Of a stretch of 64,000 bases of DNA, positions 18,475-25,485 are shown piece by piece. How positions within the stretch are numbered: the stretch's first letter is position 1; each line of letters opens with the position of its first letter. This DNA comes from an uncultured Alcaligenaceae bacterium (GTDB lineage: Bacteria > Pseudomonadota > Gammaproteobacteria > Burkholderiales > Burkholderiaceae_B), in NCBI GenBank assembly GCA_937908115.1, contig CALEQZ010000051.1:32476-96475 (forward strand), written 5' to 3'. The position numbers and the translations under genes are program-made. The notes under the pieces were generated by a model, which did no database searches, was not told the DNA's origin, and saw only the letters and a list, made by a program, of their open reading frames with translations.

Positions 18475-19316
18475 TGCACGACCGGTCCCGCTGGCGCGCG
18501 TGGCTGCTGTCACTGGCCATACTGGCTTCGGCGTTGCTCGTCTGGCATGCGGCGACGCGCGGCGAAGGCGGCCAGGCGACGGTCGACGCCGAATACGCGG
18601 CCCTGGTCGGCCAGGCCGCAGCAGCGGGGGGCCAAACCCCCATGCCGGGGCCAATGGAAGTCGGCCGGCAGATCTGGCAGCACCTGCAGGATCCCTTTTA
18701 CGACAGGGGGCCCAACGACAAGGGCGTAGGCATACAGCTGGCCTATTCGCTTGGACGCGTGCTGATCGGTTACTTGGCCGCCGCACTCGTGGCCATCCCC
18801 GTGGGCTTCCTGATCGGCATGTCGCCCACCGTCCACCGGGCGCTGGACCCGTACATACAGGTGCTCAAGCCCATCTCGCCCCTGGCATGGATGCCGCTGG
18901 CGCTTTACACCCTGCGCGATGCCGGCGTATCGGCCGTCTTCGTGATCTTCATCTGCTCGGTCTGGCCCATGCTGATCAACACCGCCTTCGGCGTGGCATC
19001 GGTGCGGCAGGACTGGCTCAACGTCGCCCGCACGCTCGAGGTCTCGCGGCTTCGCACTGCCTTTTACGTCGTGCTGCCCGCGGCCGCGCCCACCATCATG
19101 ACGGGCATGCGCATCAGTATCGGCATCGCCTGGCTGGTCATCGTCGCAGCCGAGATGCTGATCGGCGGCACCGGCATCGGCTATTTCGTATGGAACGAGT
19201 GGAACAACCTGTCCATCGCCAACATCATCAGCGCCATCCTGCTCATCGGCATGGTGGGCATGCTGCTGGATGCCCTACTGGCCAGGCTTTCTCGGCTGGT
19301 TTCGTACAAGGAGTGA
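18474..19316 (+). CDS. cynB: ABC transporter permease, nitrate/cyanate (NrtB/CynB) type
   Basis: A 280-residue inner-membrane permease. One N-terminal membrane segment (residues 11-27) is followed by a periplasmic stretch and the transmembrane core, with the ATPase-contact loop EVSRLRTAFYVVLPAAAPTI (about 185-204) and the GIAWLVIVAAEMLIGGTGIGYFVW block typical of NrtB/SsuC proteins. Its ATG overlaps the receptor stop codon by one base and has a GGAGG ribosome site. It would form the dimeric channel for the receptor encoded upstream. Confidence 0.9.
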   Translation: MHDRSRWRAWLLSLAILASALLVWHAATRGEGGQATVDAEYAALVGQAAAAGGQTPMPGPMEVGRQIWQHLQDPFYDRGPNDKGVGIQLAYSLGRVLIGYLAAALVAIPVGFLIGMSPTVHRALDPYIQVLKPISPLAWMPLALYTLRDAGVSAVFVIFICSVWPMLINTAFGVASVRQDWLNVARTLEVSRLRTAFYVVLPAAAPTIMTGMRISIGIAWLVIVAAEMLIGGTGIGYFVWNEWNNLSIANIISAILLIGMVGMLLDALLARLSRLVSYKE

Positions 19317-19354
19317 TGGACCGCCATGCAAGCAATCGCAAAAAGGCACTCCTG

Positions 19355-20164
19355 ATGCGTCCGTTCGTCGAAGTGCAGTCGCTGGCCAAGCGTTACCCGG
19401 GGCGGGACGGCAGGCTCGGGCCGCCCGTGTTCGAAAACGTCAGTTTCGGGATCGGCCGGGGCGAGTTCGTCTGCGTGATCGGCCACTCCGGCTGCGGGAA
19501 ATCCACCATCCTCAACATCCTGGCAGGCATCGACCGGGCCACCGAAGGCGTCGTCATCATGGATGGCCGCGAAGTGGTCGGTCCCTCGCTCGAGCGCGGC
19601 GTGGTCTTCCAGGCGCATGCCCTACTGCCATGGCTGACCGCCCTGCAGAACGTGGAATTCGGGGTGCGTGCCCGCTGGCCGCAGTTCACCCGCGCGCAGG
19701 TGCGCGAGCACAGCGTGCGCTATCTCGACATGGTCGGCCTGGGACGCGCGCTGGACAAGCGTCCCGCCGAACTGTCCGGGGGCATGAAACAGCGCGTGGG
19801 CATCGCGCGCGCCTTCGCGATCCAGCCCAAGATGCTGCTGCTTGACGAGCCATTCGGCGCGCTGGATGCGCTCACGCGCGGCACCATCCAGGACGAGCTG
19901 CGCCAGATCGTGCACGCAACCGGCCAGACCGTTTTCATGATTACCCACGATGTGGACGAGGCCATCCTGCTGGCCGATCGCATCCTGCTTATGAGCGCCG
20001 GACCGCATGCACGCATCGCCGAAACCGTCGTGGTGAAGCTGGCGCGCAACCGCACCCGCAGCTCATTGCACCACGACCCCAGCTACTACGAAATCCGCAA
20101 CCACCTGGTCGACTTTCTCGTTCTGAGGGCCGGCCATCCCCCCACACAGGAGAACCAAGCATGA
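19355..20164 (+). CDS. cynD: ABC transporter ATP-binding protein, nitrate/cyanate (NrtD/CynD) type
   Basis: A 269-residue ATPase. Walker A is GHSGCGKST, the signature is LSGGMKQR, Walker B is LLLDEPFGALDA and the switch histidine is in MITHDVDEA. It powers the importer formed with the upstream permease. The start at 19355 is chosen for spacing to AAAAGG; an ATG at 19316 that overlaps the permease stop codon would add 13 residues and cannot be excluded. Its own stop overlaps the cyanase start codon (ATGA), so all four genes look translationally coupled. Confidence 0.9.
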   Translation: MRPFVEVQSLAKRYPGRDGRLGPPVFENVSFGIGRGEFVCVIGHSGCGKSTILNILAGIDRATEGVVIMDGREVVGPSLERGVVFQAHALLPWLTALQNVEFGVRARWPQFTRAQVREHSVRYLDMVGLGRALDKRPAELSGGMKQRVGIARAFAIQPKMLLLDEPFGALDALTRGTIQDELRQIVHATGQTVFMITHDVDEAILLADRILLMSAGPHARIAETVVVKLARNRTRSSLHHDPSYYEIRNHLVDFLVLRAGHPPTQENQA

Positions 20165-20607
20165 TCACCCGCCAAGCCGTCACCGACCTGGTCCTCGCGC
20201 GCAAGGCCGAAAAAGGGCTGACCTGGGCAGAGCTGGCCAAGGCCGTCGGCCAAAGCAAGGAATGGACCACCGCGGCCCTGCTCGGCCAGATGACCATGAC
20301 CAAGGAACAGGCGGAAGCCGCCGGGCGCGCGCTGGATTTGCCTCCCGACGCGGTACTGCAGCTACAGATCGTCCCTTACAAGGGTTCACTACCCACGGTC
20401 ATTCCCACGGATCCGCTCATCTACCGTTTCTACGAGTTAGTCAACGTCTATGGCACGACGCTCAAGGCGCTCATCCACGAGGAGTTCGGCGACGGGATCA
20501 TGAGCGCCATCGACTTCGAGATGGACCTGGCGCGCGAACCCGATCCCAAGGGAGACCGCGTCCGCATCGTGATGAGTGGGAAGTTCCTGCCCTATCGGAC
20601 GTACTGA
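20161..20607 (+). CDS. cynS: Cyanate hydratase (cyanase)
   Basis: A 148-residue cyanase, which converts cyanate plus bicarbonate to ammonia and carbon dioxide via carbamate. The catalytic residues are seen as Arg89 and Glu92 in IYRFYELV and Ser115 in GDGIMSAIDFE, at the same relative spacing as E. coli Arg96/Glu99/Ser122. The N-terminal helix-turn-helix-like domain (LTWAELAKAVGQSKEW) is complete. The product would allow growth on, or detoxification of, cyanate, and fixes the likely substrate of the preceding ABC importer. The start overlaps the ATPase stop (ATGA). Confidence 0.97.
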   Translation: MITRQAVTDLVLARKAEKGLTWAELAKAVGQSKEWTTAALLGQMTMTKEQAEAAGRALDLPPDAVLQLQIVPYKGSLPTVIPTDPLIYRFYELVNVYGTTLKALIHEEFGDGIMSAIDFEMDLAREPDPKGDRVRIVMSGKFLPYRTY

Positions 20608-20672
20608 ACGTTTCCTTCCGGCGCCTCACACGTGCCTTGCCGTCCCGCTCGGCTCTTGCCCCTGGTTCCATG

Positions 20673-20702
20673 TTGCACCGCACAATAGTTTGCGGTGTAA
20701 TG
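20673..20702 (+). promoter_or_regulatory. 30-bp palindromic promoter element, copy 2 (before the DUF3141 gene)
   Basis: TTGCAC (20673-20678) and TGTAAT (20696-20701) are 17 bases apart. The palindrome TTGCACCGCA / TGCGGTGTAA matches at 9 of 10 positions, better than in copy 1. It differs from the element at 14198-14227 at only two positions. The flanking sequence is not similarly conserved, so this is a true local repeat. Confidence 0.65.
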
Positions 20703-20784
20703 GGTCCATCGGCCGGCGCAGTCCGCGCCGGCGCCAGCGTCGCTGCCCGCCCCTGACCCGGAGCGCGGCGGCAAGGAGAGATCA

Positions 20785-23139
20785 ATGGCCGAAACCGGCA
20801 AAGCGGCCGGCGCCGCGCCCGCGCCTGCCACAGGCAACGATGCGTGGGCATACCTGACCGACGCCTGGCAGCGCACCATCCTGTACGCCGACGTCATGCG
20901 CCAGCGCGGCAACCAATACCTGGCCCACATGGCCAAGCGCGCGCCGCATGTGCTCAGCATGCGAGCCGAAGTGGTCGACGACGGCCATGCGCTGCCGCGT
21001 CCCGTGAACTATTCGCTGATGCGGATCGTGCCGCCCGAAGGCGTGGCCGTCGATCCGGTCAAGCGCCCCTTCGTCATCGTCGATCCGCGCGCCGGCCACG
21101 GGCCTGGCATCGCCGGCTTCAAGGCCGAGAGCGAAATCGGCGTGGCCGTGCGCGCCGGGCATCCGTGCTACTTCATCGGCTTTTTGCCCCACCCCGAACC
21201 TGGGCAGACCGTCGAAGACGTCATGCGGGCCGAAGCCTATTTCCTGGAAAGGGTGATCGCCCTGCATCCCGAGGCCGAGGGCAAGCCGGTGGTCGTGGGC
21301 AATTGCCAGGCGGGCTGGCAGATCATGATGACCGCTGCCATGCGGCCCGAGCTGTTCGGCCCCATCATCCTGGCCGGCGCGCCGCTGTCGTACTGGGCAG
21401 GCTGGCGCGGCAAGAATCCGATGCGCTACTTCGGCGGCATGGCCGGAGGATCGTGGCTGACGGCGCTGGCCAGCGATATGGGCGCAGGCAAGTTCGACGG
21501 CGCCTGGCTGGTGCAGAACTTCGAGAACCTGAATCCGGCCAATACGCTGTGGGCCAAGCAGTACAACCTGTATGCCAATATCGACACCGAGGCCGAGCGC
21601 TACCTTGGATTCGAGAAGTGGTGGGGCGGCCACGTGTTCCTGGACGCCAATGAGATCCAGTACATCGTGGACAACCTGTTCATCGGCAACCGCCTAGCCA
21701 CGGCCAACCTGGTAACCAGCGACGGCATACGGATAGACCTGCGCAACATCCGGTCGCCCATCATCGTGTTCTGCTCCAAGGGCGACAACATTACGCCGCC
21801 CCCGCAAGCCCTGGGCTGGATCACCGACCTGTACCAGGACGACTCGGAAGTGCGCGCCCACGGCCAGACCATCGTCTACGCCGTGCATGAAAGCATCGGC
21901 CACCTGGGTATCTTCGTATCGGGCAGCGTCGCCCGCAAGGAACACCAGGAGTTCACGTCCAACATCGACCTGATAGACGTACTGCCGCCAGGCATCTACC
22001 AGGCCGAAATCCAAGACAAGACGCCGGACACGCCCAACGCCGATCTGGCCTACGGCGACTATGTGCTCAGCTTCGTGCGGCGCGGCTTGGCCGACGTGTG
22101 CGAGATCGTCCAGCCCATCGAGGAAGACGAGCGGCGCTTCGCCGCGGTCAAGCGCATTTCCGAGATCAACCTGGGCCTGTACCGCAGCTTCGTGCAGCCG
22201 TGGGTGCGGCAGTGGTTCACGCCGCCGGTGGCCGAGTGGATGCGGCGCATGCATCCATTGCGCCTGCCCTACGAGATGATTTCGGACCTCAACCCGCTGG
22301 TGGCAGCCGTCGCGCCGCTGGCCGGACAGGTCCGTGAAGAACGCCGGCCCGTCTCGCCCGACAATCCCTTCCTGGCCGCAGAAAAGCTGTTTTCCCGTAA
22401 CGTCGTCGCCGCCCTGGACATGTGGCGCGACCTGCGCGACGACGCCATCGAAACCGCGTTCATGGCCGTCTACGGTTCGCCCTTGGTGCAAGACCTGGCC
22501 GGCCTGGGCGGACGCGAAGGCCCGCCGCGCAAGCATCCCGGCGTCTACCCCGAACACCGCGCCTTCATGGCGCATCGCGCGCAGGAGCTGCGCGCGATGC
22601 TGGAATGCGGTGGACTGCGCGAAGCCTGCGTGCGCATGCTGATCTATGTCGCGCAAGGGCAAGGCGGCATAGACGAGCGCTGCTTCAAGCTGATCCGCCG
22701 GATGCGCGCGGAGAAAGACCACGTCGTCGCGCTGCAGGAGTTCAAGGACGTGGTGCGCGACCAGGCGCTCATCATGATGTTGGACCTGCCGGCGTCGATC
22801 GCCGCGATGCCCAAGCTACTGGCCCGGGCCTCGGCGGCCGACATCCGCACCGCGATCGCGGACATGCGCCAGGTCGTCACGGCCGGCATGCCGCTCAATC
22901 CGGTCAGCCAGGCGCGGCTGTCGGAAATGGAAGCGATTTTTGCCCAAGCCGCCGGACAGGCCGCGCCGGCCAGCCAGGCAACCCGCCGGCGCCACGCCCA
23001 AGCCGCCAAGCCGGCGCGCAGCCTGGCCAACGGACAGGCGGCGCAGCGCCGCACCCCACCGGCTGCGCGCACGCCAAAGAAAACCGCCGCAAACGGATCC
23101 GCCAGGCGGACCAAGGCGGCGGCCGGCGACAAAGGCTAG
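20785..23139 (+). CDS. DUF3141 protein, polyhydroxyalkanoate-synthase-like alpha/beta hydrolase
   Basis: A 784-residue protein. Residues about 70-400 form an alpha/beta-hydrolase domain whose probable triad is Cys174 (GNCQAGW, the GxCxG box of PHA synthases), Asp334 (SKGDNITPP) and His373 (IGHLGIF). The middle region (400-700) is helical and specific to the DUF3141 family. The last 70 residues are rich in Lys/Arg/Ala/Pro and resemble a histone-H1-like, nucleic-acid- or granule-binding tail. Whether it polymerises hydroxyacyl-CoA is unknown. It has its own promoter element, shared with the nearby histidine kinase gene, and is convergent with pgk. Confidence 0.85.
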   Translation: MAETGKAAGAAPAPATGNDAWAYLTDAWQRTILYADVMRQRGNQYLAHMAKRAPHVLSMRAEVVDDGHALPRPVNYSLMRIVPPEGVAVDPVKRPFVIVDPRAGHGPGIAGFKAESEIGVAVRAGHPCYFIGFLPHPEPGQTVEDVMRAEAYFLERVIALHPEAEGKPVVVGNCQAGWQIMMTAAMRPELFGPIILAGAPLSYWAGWRGKNPMRYFGGMAGGSWLTALASDMGAGKFDGAWLVQNFENLNPANTLWAKQYNLYANIDTEAERYLGFEKWWGGHVFLDANEIQYIVDNLFIGNRLATANLVTSDGIRIDLRNIRSPIIVFCSKGDNITPPPQALGWITDLYQDDSEVRAHGQTIVYAVHESIGHLGIFVSGSVARKEHQEFTSNIDLIDVLPPGIYQAEIQDKTPDTPNADLAYGDYVLSFVRRGLADVCEIVQPIEEDERRFAAVKRISEINLGLYRSFVQPWVRQWFTPPVAEWMRRMHPLRLPYEMISDLNPLVAAVAPLAGQVREERRPVSPDNPFLAAEKLFSRNVVAALDMWRDLRDDAIETAFMAVYGSPLVQDLAGLGGREGPPRKHPGVYPEHRAFMAHRAQELRAMLECGGLREACVRMLIYVAQGQGGIDERCFKLIRRMRAEKDHVVALQEFKDVVRDQALIMMLDLPASIAAMPKLLARASAADIRTAIADMRQVVTAGMPLNPVSQARLSEMEAIFAQAAGQAAPASQATRRRHAQAAKPARSLANGQAAQRRTPPAARTPKKTAANGSARRTKAAAGDKG

Positions 23140-23153
23140 CCTGGGCGACGGTA

Positions 23154-23170
23154 GCCCGGCCTTGCCGGGC
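23154..23170. terminator. Possible bidirectional hairpin between DUF3141 and pgk genes
   Basis: A perfect 7-bp GC stem with a three-base loop (GCCCGGC ctt GCCGGGC) lies between the two convergent stop codons. No T run follows on either strand, so termination strength is doubtful. Confidence 0.4.
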
Positions 23171-23187
23171 CGCCGCTTGGCCCGAGG

Positions 23188-24387
23188 TCAATCCGCCGCG
23201 CGCTGCTGCAGCACTTCGACGGCGGGCAGGGTCTTGCCTTCCAGGAACTCCAGGAAGGCGCCGCCCCCGGTCGAGATATACCCCACGTCCGACGCGATGC
23301 CGTACTTGGCGATCGCCGCGAGCGTGTCGCCGCCGCCGGCGATGGAAAACGCCGGCGACTGCGCGATGGCGCGGGCGATGGCCTCGGTGCCCTTGCCGAA
23401 CTGGTCGAACTCGAACACGCCCACGGGGCCGTTCCAGACGATGGTGCCGGCCTGCCCGAGGACCTTGGCCAGCTGCCCGGCCGTATCGGGCCCGATGTCC
23501 AGGATCATGTCGTCGTCGCCGACCTGGTCCACGGATTTGGTCTGCGCGGCCGCATCGGCGCCGAAAGACTTGGCGCAGACCACGTCGGTGGGGATGGGCA
23601 CTTCCGCGCCGCGCGCCTGCATCATCTCCATGACCGCGCGCGCCTCGTGGACCTGGTCGGGCTCGGCCAAGGACTTGCCGATAGGCTTGCCCGCGGCAAG
23701 CAGGAAGGTGTTGGCGATGCCGCCGCCGACCACCAGTTTGTCGACCTTTTCCGCGAGCGAGCGCAGGATGGACAACTTGGTCGACACCTTGGACCCGCCG
23801 ACGATTGCCACCAGCGGCCGCTTGGGATCGTTCAATGCCCGCCCCAATGCCTCAAGTTCGGCGGCCAGCAAGGGGCCCGCACAGGCCACGGGGGCAAAGC
23901 GCGCAATGCCGTGCGTGGTCGCCTCGGCGCGGTGCGCGGTACCGAAGGCGTCGTTGACGTATACGTCGCACAGCGCGGCCATCTTGCGCGCGAGCGCCTC
24001 GTCATTCTTTTTCTCGCCCGGATTGACGCGGCAATTTTCCAGCAGCACCACGCGGCCGGGCTGCACCTGCACGCCGCGGTCGACCCAATCGCGCACGAGC
24101 TCGACCGGCATGCCCAGCAGCTCCGAGAGGCGGCGTCCGACCGGCTCCAGGCTATCGCCGTCGCCGAGCACGCCCTCTTTGGGCCGCCCCAGGTGCGAGG
24201 TGACCATCACCGCCGCGCCGGCATCCAGCGCCATGCGGATGCCGGGCACCGAGGCACGGATGCGCGTGTCCTCGGTGATGTTGCCCGCGTCGTCGAAGGG
24301 GACGTTGAGGTCGGCGCGGATGAATACGCGCTTGCCGGCAAGGCTGCCTGCCTCGGCCAGCGAGGAAAGGGTTTTGACGTTGGCCAT
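23188..24387 (-). CDS. pgk: Phosphoglycerate kinase
   Basis: A 399-residue glycolytic kinase that makes ATP and 3-phosphoglycerate from 1,3-bisphosphoglycerate (and the reverse in gluconeogenesis). Seen: RVFIRADLNVPFDD at the start, SHLGRPKEG, VVLLENCRVNPGEKKND, AIVGGSKVSTKL, WNGPVGVFEF and the C-terminal nucleotide-binding GGGDTLAAI. It follows gap by 73 bases, with a hairpin in between. Confidence 0.97.
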   Translation of the reverse strand: MANVKTLSSLAEAGSLAGKRVFIRADLNVPFDDAGNITEDTRIRASVPGIRMALDAGAAVMVTSHLGRPKEGVLGDGDSLEPVGRRLSELLGMPVELVRDWVDRGVQVQPGRVVLLENCRVNPGEKKNDEALARKMAALCDVYVNDAFGTAHRAEATTHGIARFAPVACAGPLLAAELEALGRALNDPKRPLVAIVGGSKVSTKLSILRSLAEKVDKLVVGGGIANTFLLAAGKPIGKSLAEPDQVHEARAVMEMMQARGAEVPIPTDVVCAKSFGADAAAQTKSVDQVGDDDMILDIGPDTAGQLAKVLGQAGTIVWNGPVGVFEFDQFGKGTEAIARAIAQSPAFSIAGGGDTLAAIAKYGIASDVGYISTGGGAFLEFLEGKTLPAVEVLQQRAAD

Positions 24388-24418
24388 GATGGAAAGTGTC
24401 TCCTGGAATCCACAAAGA

Positions 24419-24442
24419 CAAGGGCGGGTTGCCCCGCCCTTG
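24419..24442 (-). terminator. Intercistronic hairpin between gap and pgk
   Basis: A perfect 10-bp stem (24419-24428 with 24433-24442) and four-base loop lie just after the gap stop codon, followed on the minus strand by a weak TCTTTG. It probably gives partial termination or 3' protection of gap mRNA, allowing more gap than pgk product; inference. Confidence 0.6.
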
Positions 24443-24460
24443 GTCGCCGCAAGACGACGC

Positions 24461-25471
24461 TTACTTGGCCGCCATCAGGGCCACGGTGGTATCGAGCATG
24501 CGGTTGGAGAAGCCCCACTCATTGTCGTACCACGACGAGACCTTGACGAGCTTGCCCGACACCTTGGTCAGCGTCGCGTCGAAGGTGCTGGAGGCCGGAT
24601 TGTGGTTGAAGTCCACCGACACCAGCGGCTCGGTGCTGTAGGCCAGGATGCCCTTGAGCTCGCCCTCGGCGGCTTCCTTCAGGATCGCGTTGACTTCGTC
24701 GACGGTGGTCTCGCGCTTGGCGATGAACGACAGGTCGACGATGGACACGTTGATGGTCGGCACGCGGATGGCGTAGCCGTCGAGCTTGCCGTTGAGCTCG
24801 GGCAGCACCAGGCCGACCGCGGCAGCCGCGCCGGTCTTGGTCGGGATCATGCTCATGGTGGCCGACCGTGCGCGGCGCAGGTCCTCATGGTAGACGTCGG
24901 TCAGCACCTGGTCGTTGGTGTAGGCGTGCACCGTCGTCATCAGGCCGGTCTCGATGCCCAGCTTGTCGTTGAGCGCCTTGGCCAGCGGCGCCAGGCAGTT
25001 GGTGGTGCACGAGGCGTTGGAGATCACCGTGTGCGAGGCCTTGAGCACGTTGTGGTTGACGCCGTAGACCACCGTGGCGTCGACGTCCTTGCCGCCGGGC
25101 GCGGAGATGACCACCTTCTTGGCGCCGCCCTTGAGGTGGGCGCTGGCCTTTTCCTTGCTGGTGAAAAAGCCCGTGCATTCCAGCACCACGTCCACGCCCA
25201 GCTCGCCCCACGGCAGCTCGGCCGGGTTGCGATTGGCCAGCACGCGGATCTTGTCGCCGTTGACGACCATGTAGTCGCCGTCGACCTCGACCGTGCCGGG
25301 GAACTTGCCGTGCGCGGTGTCATAGCGGGTCAGGTGCGCGTTGGTCTTGGGATCGCCCAGGTCGTTGATGGCGACGATCTGGATGTCGTGCTTCTTGCCC
25401 GACTCGTAGTGAGCCCGCAGGATGTTGCGGCCGATGCGGCCGTAACCGTTGATGGCCACGCGTATGGTCAT
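24461..25471 (-). CDS. gap: Glyceraldehyde-3-phosphate dehydrogenase
   Basis: A 336-residue NAD-dependent dehydrogenase. The Rossmann start is INGYGRIGRNILRA, the active-site cysteine is in ISNASCTTNCLAP, and the C-terminal WYDNEWGFSNRM is standard. It converts glyceraldehyde 3-phosphate to 1,3-bisphosphoglycerate. It lies between tkt (14 bases upstream) and pgk on one strand, forming a compact sugar-phosphate operon. Confidence 0.97.
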   Translation of the reverse strand: MTIRVAINGYGRIGRNILRAHYESGKKHDIQIVAINDLGDPKTNAHLTRYDTAHGKFPGTVEVDGDYMVVNGDKIRVLANRNPAELPWGELGVDVVLECTGFFTSKEKASAHLKGGAKKVVISAPGGKDVDATVVYGVNHNVLKASHTVISNASCTTNCLAPLAKALNDKLGIETGLMTTVHAYTNDQVLTDVYHEDLRRARSATMSMIPTKTGAAAAVGLVLPELNGKLDGYAIRVPTINVSIVDLSFIAKRETTVDEVNAILKEAAEGELKGILAYSTEPLVSVDFNHNPASSTFDATLTKVSGKLVKVSSWYDNEWGFSNRMLDTTVALMAAK

Positions 25472-25485
25472 GATAGCTACTCCTT

